Shown: positions 16,651 to 25,838 of the stretch, one piece after another
Position numbering within the stretch: the stretch's first letter is position 1
Layout of the letters: each line of letters opens with the position of its first letter
NCBI GenBank assembly: GCA_002069885.1
Contig: MWCD01000023.1
Coordinates: 1 to 55,734, forward strand
From: a bacterium ADurb.Bin236
GTDB lineage: Bacteria; UBP15; UBA6099
Direction: 5' to 3'
Length of the DNA: 55,734 bases
Translations under genes and position numbers: made by a program
The notes under the pieces: model-generated
What the model was told of the DNA's origin: nothing
Seen by the model: only the letters and a program-made list of their open reading frames with translations
The model's database searches: none

Positions 16651-17868
16651 ATGGCGAAAAGGATTGCGGCAATAGCGGTTGCGGTGTGCATGGCGCTGGT
16701 TTCGGCGGGGGCGGCGGTTTCGGCGGAGCTGATTTCGCGCGTGAAAGAAATCAAAAGCCCGCTGCTGAATTCTCCCGCGCTGGTTTTGCGCGGAGGAGAG
16801 TTCAAGCTGGTGGTGGCCGGCGGCAAACAGATTGCTCGCGCGGAGTTGTCGGCGACGGCTGACGCTTCGGCGAAGGTCGCTTTGGGGCTTTCCGCGGCGG
16901 GAGATGAAAACGGCAGGGCGGCGTTCTCTGCGTCCGTTCCGCAGGGCGCGGCGGCGGGGCTGTACGACCTGTCGGTCTTTTTTGCGGACGGCTCTTCCGA
17001 CTCGCAGCCTCACGCGGTGAAGGTCTTCGACGAGTTCAAAAAGGATTTCCATTTCATTCATTTCACGGACATGCACTTCAACACGGGCGACCCCGAACAG
17101 AACGAGGCGCGGGCGAAAGTCATCCGCAGCATGTGCGACTCGAAACCGGAGTTCATCGTGTTCAGCGGCGACCTCGGACTCAGGCCGGCCACGTACGACG
17201 CGGACTATCCTTTTGCTTATGAGCAACTCGCCGCCCGCATGACGGAGCCTGTGTTCTTGGTCCCCGGCAACCACGAGATGTATGTGGACAACAATTTCAC
17301 GCCGAGCATCGACGGTCTTAACCACTGGAACGCGACGTTCGACGTTAAAAACATGGCTTTCGACTACGGCTCTCTGCACGTGGTCGGGATAAACAATTTT
17401 GAGTGGGAAGCAAATTTCAGGGACTGGTGGAACATAGACAACGCGTTTTTCGGCACACAGGGGCTTGCGCGGATAATGCCGGAACAGTGGAAATGGCTTG
17501 TGGCGGACCTGAAGGGGGCAAAGGGCCGCGCGTCTGACACTGTGGCGTTCATGCACGTGCCGCTGGACACGTTTGCGGGGGGCCGCGTGATTGGGCTTAA
17601 GGACAGGCAGAAGATTTCCGGCCCGGACAAAGAGAGGTTCGTCGCGCTCATGAACGAGTTCGGCGTCAGCCACGTGTTCGTCGGCCACATGCACTGGAAC
17701 GAGGAAAAGCAGTACGGAAACATGAAGCAGATAATGACGCTCACGGCCGGCAGCGGCGGCGATAAAAAATGGGGATACCGCAAAGTGTACGTCAAGGACG
17801 GGAAAGTGGCGGGCTGGGATGTGGTTACGTTCGCTCCGGACGGCGCGAACCTGACGCCTATTTACTGA
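16651..17868 (+). CDS. Exported calcineurin-like metallophosphoesterase
   Basis: 405 residues from the ATG at 16651 (CCGGAGG upstream), with a signal peptide to about residue 25. An N-terminal beta-sandwich (about 30-130) precedes the metallophosphoesterase domain. All dimetal motifs are there: D140-x-H142 in FTDMHF, GD at 173-174, GNHE at 206-209, H302 in FMHVPLD and GHMH (345-348). It would act in the periplasm on an unknown phospho-ester. It is followed 43 bp later by a second, lipoprotein phosphoesterase, so the pair is likely an operon. Confidence 0.9.
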   Translation: MAKRIAAIAVAVCMALVSAGAAVSAELISRVKEIKSPLLNSPALVLRGGEFKLVVAGGKQIARAELSATADASAKVALGLSAAGDENGRAAFSASVPQGAAAGLYDLSVFFADGSSDSQPHAVKVFDEFKKDFHFIHFTDMHFNTGDPEQNEARAKVIRSMCDSKPEFIVFSGDLGLRPATYDADYPFAYEQLAARMTEPVFLVPGNHEMYVDNNFTPSIDGLNHWNATFDVKNMAFDYGSLHVVGINNFEWEANFRDWWNIDNAFFGTQGLARIMPEQWKWLVADLKGAKGRASDTVAFMHVPLDTFAGGRVIGLKDRQKISGPDKERFVALMNEFGVSHVFVGHMHWNEEKQYGNMKQIMTLTAGSGGDKKWGYRKVYVKDGKVAGWDVVTFAPDGANLTPIY

Positions 17869-17911
17869 AGCCGGGCCGAAGCGGGCTAGGGCGAATGCGG
17901 GGGGAAGCGCT

Positions 17912-19156
17912 ATGACCGCAGGGAAGAGGCTTCCGGCGCTTGCGGCGGCGATCCTAGTGTGCGCCGCGCTGTTTTCCGGCTGCGGCGGCGGGTCTTCCAA
18001 CTCATCTGTCGCGGTTGACTCTGTGCCCCCAAGCCCGGTGTCGGGTTTTTCCGCTGTTGCCAATGACTGTGTAATCTCTTTGACATGGGCCAACCCAGCG
18101 GACGCTGATTTCGGCCGGGTGGTCGTGCGGCGGGGGGTCAGCGGCTTCTCCCGCAACCCATCGGCTCCTTCGTCCGCTGATGACGCCGTGATTTACTCCG
18201 GCGCCGCTCAGGCATGGTCAGACTCCGGCCTCCGCAACGGCTCGTCATACTACTATACGGCGTTCGCGATCGACGCGGCGGGAAACTACTCGGCGCCTGC
18301 CCGACAGCACGCCGCTTGTGTGTATAAGCCGTTCGTGCTGGCCGCGCTGCCGGACACTCAATATTATTCTCTGGACTATCCCGCCGTCTTTTCCGGCCAG
18401 ACGCAGTGGATAGCCGACAACGCCGCCGCTGAAAATATCAAGTTCGTATTCCACGAGGGAGACCTGACGCACAATAACTCGGCGTCCGAATGGGCAAACG
18501 CGCAGGCCGCTATGAGGCTGCTCGACGGGGTAGTCCCTTACGCTGTAAGCATCGGCAACCACGACGACGGCCCCGGCCGCGACACTTCCCGGTTCAACGC
18601 TTATTTCCCCGTCTCTCATTATGAAACATTCAATCATTTCGGGGGCGTCTTCGAGGCCGGGAAGCTGGATAACGCATATTGCTATTTCAGCGCGGGGGGC
18701 GCGGACTGGCTGGCGCTGTCTCTGGAATTCGACCCGCGCGACGCTGCGCTGGCATGGGCGCGAGGCGTTGTCGAAGGGCACCCCAACCGCCGCGTCATCC
18801 TCGTCACCCACGCGCTCGTTTCTCCTTCCAGCGAACTCAGCTCCATCGGCCTCAATATCTGGAACAACCTGCTCCGCCTCTATCCGAACATATCTCTCGC
18901 ATTCAACGGACACTACACCGCCGGCGAATCCGGCCTCGTCTCCATGTCCGGCGATCACGGCAACATCGTCCACATGATGTTCGCAAACTATCAGGACCTG
19001 CTCCTAGGCGGTCTGGGCTATATGCGCCTCGTGAAAATAGACCCCTTAACCGGAACCGCAGAGGTGAAAACCTACTCTAACCTTCTCGGCGAATTTAAAA
19101 CCGACCCCGGCAACCAGTTCACTCTTTCCAACCTCGACCTGTCCGCTATTGAATAA
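17912..19156 (+). CDS. Lipoprotein with fibronectin type III domain and metallophosphoesterase domain
   Basis: 414 residues. The N-terminus has a hydrophobic stretch and a Cys at position 24 (LFSGC), followed by a Gly/Ser linker, suggesting a lipoprotein, though the lipobox is imperfect. A fibronectin type III-like domain spans about 38-130 (PVSGFSAVA to YYYTAFAIDAAGN). A calcineurin-like phosphoesterase follows (about 138-400) with LPDTQYY, HEGDLTHN, SIGNHDD, THALVS and NGHYTAGE. The last motif has GHYT instead of GHxH, as in some FN3-linked members. It is encoded directly behind another exported phosphoesterase. Substrate is unknown. Confidence 0.88.
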   Translation: MTAGKRLPALAAAILVCAALFSGCGGGSSNSSVAVDSVPPSPVSGFSAVANDCVISLTWANPADADFGRVVVRRGVSGFSRNPSAPSSADDAVIYSGAAQAWSDSGLRNGSSYYYTAFAIDAAGNYSAPARQHAACVYKPFVLAALPDTQYYSLDYPAVFSGQTQWIADNAAAENIKFVFHEGDLTHNNSASEWANAQAAMRLLDGVVPYAVSIGNHDDGPGRDTSRFNAYFPVSHYETFNHFGGVFEAGKLDNAYCYFSAGGADWLALSLEFDPRDAALAWARGVVEGHPNRRVILVTHALVSPSSELSSIGLNIWNNLLRLYPNISLAFNGHYTAGESGLVSMSGDHGNIVHMMFANYQDLLLGGLGYMRLVKIDPLTGTAEVKTYSNLLGEFKTDPGNQFTLSNLDLSAIE

Positions 19157-19233
19157 GGGGGCATAAATTGTCCCTGCAAAAAGCTTTCAAGATTATCAAC
19201 GGAAGAGAGGCATTCTCTTGAAATAGACACGTC

Positions 19234-19505
19234 TTTAAAGCGCCTCCGGCGGCCAAAGAGAAACTTTTGAAAAAGTTTCTCTTTGGAATCTCTTCAAAAC
19301 GTTTCACTGGCCGTCTGGAAAAGACGCGAAAACGCGTCTCTTCCAGACGGCCTATGTAAAATCATTTATGAACTAGATTCCTCTGAAAATTCTTTACCAA
19401 TAACTTTTCATAAGATACGCGCCAAAGGCGGAGACGAAGCTCTGCCTTTGGCGCCAGCATGAAAAGGGATTTTAAGGGAAAACTTTTTCAAAAGTTTTCC
19501 CTTAA
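19234..19505 (+). repeat. Composite palindromic repeat, copy 2
   Basis: Second copy of the element, in the orientation opposite to copies 1 and 3. It opens with TTTAAAGCGCCTCCGGCGG (19234-19252), then palindrome B (19254-19285), a variable hairpin with an 18-base arm (19311-19350, CCGTCTGG...CCAGACGG with an AAAA loop), a conserved spacer (AAAATCATTTATGAA), a second hairpin (19419-19454, arms GCGCCAAAGGC) and palindrome A (19472-19505). The spacers match copy 1 closely while the first hairpin is entirely different. It occupies most of the 446-bp gap between two plus-strand genes. Confidence 0.8.
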
Positions 19506-19602
19506 GCCCCAACCGGGCGGGGCGGGCGGAGCGGGTTTGATGCAAAAAGGCGGGGGTAGTGGTATTATTTAGCGAGATGAAAGATGGAGTGTGAATATTG
19601 TC

Positions 19603-22452
19603 ATGAGAATAAAAAGATATATGGCGGTTGCGATGCTGGCAGCGTCGGTCGGGATGGCCGGGTGCGGGGGCGCAGGGGGCAAAAAGGGAGAAAGCGACAA
19701 GGCGGCAACCGGGGACGCGGTTGTGGCGGGCCGGGTTGATTTGTATTCGGGGTACGGAGTGGCTGCGGACGGAGCGGGCAGGGCGGAAGCGCTGCGCGCC
19801 GGGGCGACTGCTAGACTGTACCGGATACCGCCGGACGGGACGGCGCTGTTGCCGTTGCCGGGGAGCGCGGCGACGACGGTGAACAACGGCGTTTTCAGGA
19901 TAACAGGAGCGCCAGCCGGCGAGAGCGCGCTGGTGGTCAGAGTCGAGACGGGCGACGGCAAGCCTACGCTATCTGCGATACTGCCTCCGCTTTCTGCGGG
20001 GACGAACAGCGTGGCGGTGAACCCTGAGACGGATATCGAGGCGAGGCTGCTGAGAAAGATGACAGAGTCGGGGATCGCCAAGAAGCGGGACGCGAAGCCG
20101 TGGGAGATAGACGCGTCGTTCGTGAAGCAGTTGGTGGACGAGGCGTTGTTTTTTGAGAATGGCGGGCCGGGGGATCCTGAGAAGACGGCGGACAAGTTGC
20201 TGCCGGTGGCGCGGGCGGCGCACGCAAAATATACGGAAATGTTGTTCGGGGCGGGGACGGCGGCGGACGATGCGCGGATGGCGGCGCTGGTCAGGGGGAT
20301 AGCCGGGCCGCTGACGAGGCTGGAGGCGGCGCGGGAGGCGGGGGCGGCCACGGACGCCCTGCGGGAGGCTGCCGAGGCGGCGGTCGCAAAGGAATCGAAA
20401 GAGGCGAAGCTCGCGCGGGGGACGCTGACGGATGTTGCGGCGTGGCGGACGGCGCGGGACATGTCGCTCGACTGGGCGGCCAGATGCATGCGGCAGGGCG
20501 TTCGCGGGGCGGGTTGCCCGGCGGTCGCGGATGGAACGTTCGACATGCCCGCGTACGGGGCGGCTCTAGGGCGCGCGCTGGCGGCGGCAGGGCGAGGGGA
20601 GGACGCGCGCGGGCGCATGAAGGCGTTTGCGGCGGATGGAGCAAGCGAAGCGGTTCCTTCGCCGCTCGAAGCGGTTTCTCTGCTGATATCGCCGACCAAG
20701 ACGGTCCTCGAGGATTTTAGAGACGAAGCCGCGAAAATTGACGCCGAAAAGGACGTCGCGAAGCGGTTTGAACTGAAAAGGAAATGGGCGTCCGATTTGA
20801 GGGATGTGTTGATAATCGGAGAAATCGGACTGGAGGCCGGGGAGGCATACGAGTCGTTCGAGGGGTTGACCGCCGCGGAGCGCAAGATGGCCGAAGCGCT
20901 GAACGGAGCGGAGGCCGACATGGGGAAAGCGGTGGCGGCGCACGCGAAGTTTCTTGCTGAAGCGGAGGCGGCGCTGAAGCCCGTCGGGGAGACAGCGAGG
21001 TCGCGTTTTGTCAAACTGGATGCGGCGGACGCGGGGCGGCTCGAATGGGCGCTCAGGGAGATTTGCATGAACGCCACCCTCTGGTCGCTGCCGACACAAT
21101 ACTATGACGGCCCGGACTCCGACGGCGACGGGGCGTCGGACATCGAGGAGCGGATTGCCGGGACGGACCCCGCGGACGCTGGCTCGGTTCCGGCTCCCAT
21201 ATTGACGGCGGTTCCGTCCGTCCTTCTACCTGCTCCCCCGGCGGACACCGACGGGGACGGTTATTCCGACAGGATTGAGAGGGCGGCGGGGACGGACTTG
21301 GCGAGCGCGGCCTCGAAGCCGGTTCCGGGAAAGATGAAGTTCTGCGAGGCCGGGAAGGCGGCGTGCGTGGTTGCGCCGGGGGCGGCGAAGGCGGGGACGT
21401 CGAGACTGCATGGAAAGGTGGAGCACAAGGGCAAGCCGGTGGGCGGAGCGACGGTCGGCCTCTATGCGTCGGCCCGTTTTCTGAATGAAAAACCGATGAG
21501 CGGGACGGTCGCGGTTAGCGGCGCGGACGGAAAATATACGATAGAAAAAGCGCCGAAGGGGAAGTATTTCGTTGCGGCGTTCAGGGACTCTGACGGAGAT
21601 GGAGCGCCGGGCGACGGGGAGGCTGTCGGGTTCGCTGGGAACGTGTACCCGGCGAGAATAACGGCGGGAGGGGAGAACCCGGAGGGTGAAACGGCTGTCG
21701 TAATGATAGGGGCCGCCGGGGCGCTCAGGTGCGCGAAGGGAAAAGTTTACGATCACGCGGCGAAGAAATGCGTGGACAAGTGTCCGGCGGGGATGACGGC
21801 GTTTGAGATAACGGGGGAGTGCGAGTGCGGAGTGGGCAAGCTGTTGGTGACGGCGACGGGGGAATGCGCGGCGGCGTGCCCGGCAACGATGAGGACTGCG
21901 GCGGGAGCGGGCAGGTGCGAATGCCCGGAGGGCGCGGCGTACGGCGCGGAGACGAAGGAGTGCGAGTGCGGGGCGGGGATGAAGCTGGACAGGGCGACGA
22001 TGATGTGCGCGTGCGAAAAGGGGCTGTTGGTGGAAGGCCGCGGGGGGTGCGTCGAGGAATGTCCGCCGGGCCGCGTCGCCAACGAGAAGGCGGGCGTGTG
22101 CGAGTGTCCTCCGGAGTCGAGATACGACAGGACGGCGGGCAGGTGCGTGTGCGAGGCGGGGAAAATAATGAACCCGGCGGTTGCTGAGTGCGCGGACGCT
22201 TGCGCGGGCGGGATGAAGCCGGACGCGACGGGGTATGAATGCGCATGTGGCGACAGGGAGAGGTATGACGCGGAGTTGAAGCGGTGCGAGTGCGCCGAAG
22301 GGCTTATGAGGGGAAAGGACGGCGTGTGCGGGGCGGTCGAGCGCGGGCCGGAGCCTCGTGGCGAAGCGCCCGCAGTAGAACGCGGCGGAGCGGGAGCCAC
22401 TAGGAGCGTTGTGGCGCCGGAGAGAAAGAACTTGATACCGCTAGATAGATGA
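19603..22452 (+). CDS. Large Cys-rich lipoprotein with calcium-type repeats and EGF-like C-terminal region
   Basis: 949 residues from the ATG at 19603. A GTG at 19591 is possible but sits one base from the only GGAG. A lipoprotein signal ends MAGC. Residues ~25-480 are largely helical with no family I recognise. Two DxDGDG thrombospondin type-3-like repeats follow (PDSDGDGASDIEE and DTDGDGYSDRIE, about 500-570). Next is a carboxypeptidase-regulatory-like beta domain (LHGKVEHKGKPVGGATVGL, about 605-700), with another DSDGDG. Finally about 190 residues contain roughly 26 cysteines in a CxC...CxxxCP...CxC pattern like tandem EGF/TIL modules (about 708-905). Such disulfide-dense tails are uncommon in bacterial lipoproteins. 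It is probably an outer-membrane surface protein. It starts a run of three exported-protein genes leading into a two-component system. Confidence 0.75.
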   Translation: MRIKRYMAVAMLAASVGMAGCGGAGGKKGESDKAATGDAVVAGRVDLYSGYGVAADGAGRAEALRAGATARLYRIPPDGTALLPLPGSAATTVNNGVFRITGAPAGESALVVRVETGDGKPTLSAILPPLSAGTNSVAVNPETDIEARLLRKMTESGIAKKRDAKPWEIDASFVKQLVDEALFFENGGPGDPEKTADKLLPVARAAHAKYTEMLFGAGTAADDARMAALVRGIAGPLTRLEAAREAGAATDALREAAEAAVAKESKEAKLARGTLTDVAAWRTARDMSLDWAARCMRQGVRGAGCPAVADGTFDMPAYGAALGRALAAAGRGEDARGRMKAFAADGASEAVPSPLEAVSLLISPTKTVLEDFRDEAAKIDAEKDVAKRFELKRKWASDLRDVLIIGEIGLEAGEAYESFEGLTAAERKMAEALNGAEADMGKAVAAHAKFLAEAEAALKPVGETARSRFVKLDAADAGRLEWALREICMNATLWSLPTQYYDGPDSDGDGASDIEERIAGTDPADAGSVPAPILTAVPSVLLPAPPADTDGDGYSDRIERAAGTDLASAASKPVPGKMKFCEAGKAACVVAPGAAKAGTSRLHGKVEHKGKPVGGATVGLYASARFLNEKPMSGTVAVSGADGKYTIEKAPKGKYFVAAFRDSDGDGAPGDGEAVGFAGNVYPARITAGGENPEGETAVVMIGAAGALRCAKGKVYDHAAKKCVDKCPAGMTAFEITGECECGVGKLLVTATGECAAACPATMRTAAGAGRCECPEGAAYGAETKECECGAGMKLDRATMMCACEKGLLVEGRGGCVEECPPGRVANEKAGVCECPPESRYDRTAGRCVCEAGKIMNPAVAECADACAGGMKPDATGYECACGDRERYDAELKRCECAEGLMRGKDGVCGAVERGPEPRGEAPAVERGGAGATRSVVAPERKNLIPLDR

Positions 22453-22547
22453 AAGCGAAGATAGAGCGTCATGATCATATTGCGGAATACCAAAAGGAAG
22501 GCGAAACGGGCCGGTTCGGGAATGCGAAAGAGCCGGCGGGCGGAAAA

Positions 22548-24332
22548 ATGAAAAAAAGATGGATACATGCGATGGCGGCACTCGCGGCGGTTATGTCCGC
22601 GGCGGTTGTCGCGGCGGGCGCGGCTGCGGTTGCGATGGAAACTTCTCTGCCGCAGGGGATTGCCGAACTAGTGGCAGAGGATTTCGGAGCGTACATAGGG
22701 GCCGGGGCGGCGACGGCGAAGTCGGTGTCAGTGGCGGTGGCTCCGGCGGCGGACGAGACAGGCGAGTTCGGCTCGGCGCTACAGAGTTTCAGAGCCGACC
22801 TCATGCTTGCGGTTGCTGAAAAGGAATACTTCAGGCTGTTGCCGGCGTCGCGGTTCGACGTGCTTTCGGCGACGACGGCGGGCGGTGGCGGCGCGGGATA
22901 TCTGACGGATGAACAGGTCAGGAGGATAGCGGCGGCGGCTCCTGTGGGATATGTGGCGGAGACGAGGATAGCGGTGGACGCTTCAGGGCGGACGCTGCTT
23001 ACGGCGCGGCTCAGGAGCGCGTCCGGCGGCGTCGCGCTGTCGCGGGAATATCTTTTGAGGAAGGCCGGGTCGTTGAAGACTGAGGAGTACGCAAGCCGCG
23101 CGGGCGCGCCTGATTCCGTTGAAGCGAAACCGGCGGCTGCCCCGGCGGATTCTGACGAAGAAGCGGCGTCTCAGGAAGAGCCTCGGACATCAGTTGAAAG
23201 CTCTCAAAAGCCGGACGACTCGGAAGAAGAGTCGGCGGATGAGGATTCCGGGGACGGCCTTGACCATGAGATGGACGAGAGTATGAGGGCGGCTATAGAG
23301 GAAGCGGCGGCGGCAGTGGAGGCGGAATTGGAGGAGGCTGAGGACGCGCTTCCTGAAGAGGAGATGACTGAGCCGAAGGCGGCAGGAGCTCCCGGCCCGC
23401 TCGACGCCGCGCTTGCGAAGCTGCCGGTAGCAACTCCGGGAACGGTCGAGTATCTGTCAGGAATGCGTTCTGACCTCCCGGTTCTGGCGCTTGCCGCGAT
23501 CCCGCTGAAAGACGACGGGACGCCGGGCATAGCGGTCCTGACATCAGGCGCGCTCGATCTCTATTATTTCTCCGAGCCGGGGCGTCTGAGCAGGGTGTGG
23601 TCAGGGAAGTTCCAGAAGGTGTATCCGAAGAGAGGCGTCGCCGGAACGATGAAGGTGGGGACTTTTGGCGGGAAGAACCTGCTCTTCGTTTCGATGAACC
23701 CGTTTGACAGAGCGTTCGCGTATGAGTGGACGGGGGAGAGCCTTGAGCGGGCCGGGAGAGTGTCGGGATTCGTTGTGGACGCGATGAGGGCGGAAGCCGT
23801 GACTGTGATGTCCGACTACGGGGCCGGGGTGACGAGTTTCAACGGACTGAAGACGCGACTGGTGGACACGTCCGGGGCGTCGCCGCGCACGGTGAATTTC
23901 CCGGTGTCGCCGGACTACTATACGATATGCGCGAGGCGGTGGTCGGACACGAGCGCGAATTTGACGCAGTTGGTGGCGGCGGGCGAAGACGGGGTAATCA
24001 GGATGTACGAGGGGCCCGGCAACGAGAAGGCGAGAACGGAGACGCGGTACGGAGGCGCGGTTCTGTGCGCGAAGGCGGACGAGAGCGCGCCGGGAGCCGC
24101 CCAGTACATCGTGGCGACTACCGAATCGGCGACAGAAGACGCGGTGGCGCTGCTGAGGGCCGAGACGGGGCTGATAACCGAAATATGGCGAGCGGGACCG
24201 TTCAACGGAGCGGTGGTCGCTCTCGCCTCTTGGGACTTCGACGGCGACGGCAGGACTGAAATCATAGGGGCGCTCGACACGGGAGCCGGATTCAGGCTGT
24301 TCAGAGTTCTTCCGCCATACACGAAGCGGTGA
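22548..24332 (+). CDS. Exported protein with CsgG/FlgO-like N-terminus and FG-GAP-type C-terminus
   Basis: 594 residues from the ATG at 22548 (KKRW signal peptide follows). An ORF 33 codons longer has no better ribosome binding site. After the signal (about 1-28) a domain of ~170 residues (SVSVAVAPAADE, EYFRLLPASRFDVL, DEQVRRIAAAAPVGYVAETRI) has the layout of lipoprotein/secretion components that bind or sense nucleotide-like or flagellar partners (CsgG/FlgO/TolB-N type), by pattern only. A strongly acidic, Glu/Asp/Ser-rich linker (about 195-275) separates it from a repeated beta domain (about 300-590) ending in WDFDGDGRTEIIGAL, a calcium-binding FG-GAP/VCBS-like blade. It lies in a tandem with the Cys-rich lipoprotein and a solute-binding protein. 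No specific function can be assigned. Confidence 0.7.
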   Translation: MKKRWIHAMAALAAVMSAAVVAAGAAAVAMETSLPQGIAELVAEDFGAYIGAGAATAKSVSVAVAPAADETGEFGSALQSFRADLMLAVAEKEYFRLLPASRFDVLSATTAGGGGAGYLTDEQVRRIAAAAPVGYVAETRIAVDASGRTLLTARLRSASGGVALSREYLLRKAGSLKTEEYASRAGAPDSVEAKPAAAPADSDEEAASQEEPRTSVESSQKPDDSEEESADEDSGDGLDHEMDESMRAAIEEAAAAVEAELEEAEDALPEEEMTEPKAAGAPGPLDAALAKLPVATPGTVEYLSGMRSDLPVLALAAIPLKDDGTPGIAVLTSGALDLYYFSEPGRLSRVWSGKFQKVYPKRGVAGTMKVGTFGGKNLLFVSMNPFDRAFAYEWTGESLERAGRVSGFVVDAMRAEAVTVMSDYGAGVTSFNGLKTRLVDTSGASPRTVNFPVSPDYYTICARRWSDTSANLTQLVAAGEDGVIRMYEGPGNEKARTETRYGGAVLCAKADESAPGAAQYIVATTESATEDAVALLRAETGLITEIWRAGPFNGAVVALASWDFDGDGRTEIIGALDTGAGFRLFRVLPPYTKR

Positions 24333-24385
24333 CGATAAAGCGGCGCGGACTGCCCGGCGCGGTCCGCGAGCGGACAGGATAATAA

Positions 24386-25834
24386 ATGATGAAAAAAATA
24401 AGAGCGGGCGGATGGAGGGTCAGGGCGGCGGCGCTTGCGGCGGCGGCGCTAATCGCGGTTTGCGCCGCTCCGGCGTCAGCCGTTCTTCCTCCGAAATTCG
24501 GCGGAGAACTGGTTGCTGCGATACCGGACGGGATATCGAAATACGACCCGGCGCTGTTCATATATGACCACGAGTTCTTAGCGGCGGACCTGATATACGA
24601 CACGCTGCTGGCTCCGGGGCCGAGCGGAGCGCCGACGCCTGTTCTGCTGGACTCGATGCCCGTCGTGTCCGACGACGGAATGACGTTTTACTTTAAGCTG
24701 AGGCCGGGAGTGTTGTTTCACAACGGGGCGCAACTGAACTCGGCGGACGTGCTGCACACATTTAAGTCGCTGATAAGCAACAGGAGGTCGCCGTACGGGC
24801 GCCTGCTGGACGGCGTGGCGGGGGCGGCGGAGTTCCGCTCCGGCAAGCAGCGCGGAATTTCAGGGTTCAAGATAACCGACCCTTTGAGGTTCGAGGTCAG
24901 GCTGACGGAGAGACAGCCGAACTTTCTGCGATACCTGTGTTTTCCCGCGCTGTCCATAGTGTCGGCGGCGAACAGGGACTTCTCTCCGCCGATAGGGACG
25001 GGGCCGTTCGCGCTCGTCGAAACGACGTCGAGAGGGGACGCGACGCTGGCGGCGAACCCCAAGTATTTCGAAGGAAGGCCGTATCTGGACAAGATAACGC
25101 TGCGGGTCGTCAAAGACGACCGGGACAGGCTGACGGAGTTCAAGCGCGGGGCGCTCGACGTGTCGGACGTGCCCGCGCACGGGCTGAGCAGGGCCGAGCG
25201 CGAGATGTATCCTCCGCCGCTTGAGTCGGAGATGAAAAACATATATTTCCTAGACGTCAACCCCGACTACCCGGCGCTCGCGGAGCGGGCGGCGAGGTCG
25301 GCCGCGTCCGCGGCGATAGACAGGCAATCGATTGTGAGAGTGATACTCGGCGGAGCGGGGGCGGAGGAGAACAACACCGGACCGGCGAAACATGGATCTT
25401 CGGCCCCTCGCGACGCGGCCATCCCCCTGCCGTTGTGGTATCCTGACACCAGTTCCGCGCTGAAACTAGTTGCTGAAAAGATACAACTAAACCTAGGCCA
25501 AGCGGGCTTCAAGGCGACGCTCAGGGAGCGCGGGCTGGCAGACATCTCTCAATACGCCACGGACGACGCTCCGGCGTTCATACTGAGGTGGATGCCGGTG
25601 ATAATGGGGTTGTCGGAATCGGTGGAGGCGGCGCTTTACGGCCCGGCGGGAACTCTGACGCGCTCGACCGCCATAGCCGGGAGGCTGGGAGCGGACGCTA
25701 AGGGGCAGGGAACGGTCATAATGCTGTTCTCTCGGAAACCGGCGTATTTAAGGCAGAGCAGCGTTTACGGGGCGGAGGCGGGGCCGTTCGGCGCGCCCCG
25801 CATCGATTCGGCTTACATAAGGGAAACGGACTGA
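24386..25834 (+). CDS. ABC transporter family 5 solute-binding protein (Dpp/Opp/Nik type)
   Basis: 482 residues with a signal peptide ending APASA (about 32). Typical family 5 features: FGGELVAAIPDGISKYDP near the mature N-terminus, ADLIYDTLLAPGPSGAPTPVLLDSMPVVSDDGMTFYFKLRPG (family 5 signature region), FHNGAQLNSADVLHTFKSL, GTGPFALVETTSRGDATLAANPKYFEGRPYLDKI. It would bind a peptide, nickel chelate or similar ligand in the periplasm. There are no permease or ATPase genes nearby. Instead the histidine kinase gene starts 4 bp after the stop, so the protein may feed a ligand signal to that kinase (inference). AGGA precedes the start. The C-terminal lobe is slightly shorter than the family norm (500-540). 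Confidence 0.88.
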   Translation: MMKKIRAGGWRVRAAALAAAALIAVCAAPASAVLPPKFGGELVAAIPDGISKYDPALFIYDHEFLAADLIYDTLLAPGPSGAPTPVLLDSMPVVSDDGMTFYFKLRPGVLFHNGAQLNSADVLHTFKSLISNRRSPYGRLLDGVAGAAEFRSGKQRGISGFKITDPLRFEVRLTERQPNFLRYLCFPALSIVSAANRDFSPPIGTGPFALVETTSRGDATLAANPKYFEGRPYLDKITLRVVKDDRDRLTEFKRGALDVSDVPAHGLSRAEREMYPPPLESEMKNIYFLDVNPDYPALAERAARSAASAAIDRQSIVRVILGGAGAEENNTGPAKHGSSAPRDAAIPLPLWYPDTSSALKLVAEKIQLNLGQAGFKATLRERGLADISQYATDDAPAFILRWMPVIMGLSESVEAALYGPAGTLTRSTAIAGRLGADAKGQGTVIMLFSRKPAYLRQSSVYGAEAGPFGAPRIDSAYIRETD

Positions 25835-25838
25835 AGGC

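Noticed and set aside
16456-18156. 566-codon minus-strand ORF over the first phosphoesterase
   Set aside because: Antisense shadow; the plus-strand gene has complete metallophosphoesterase motifs.
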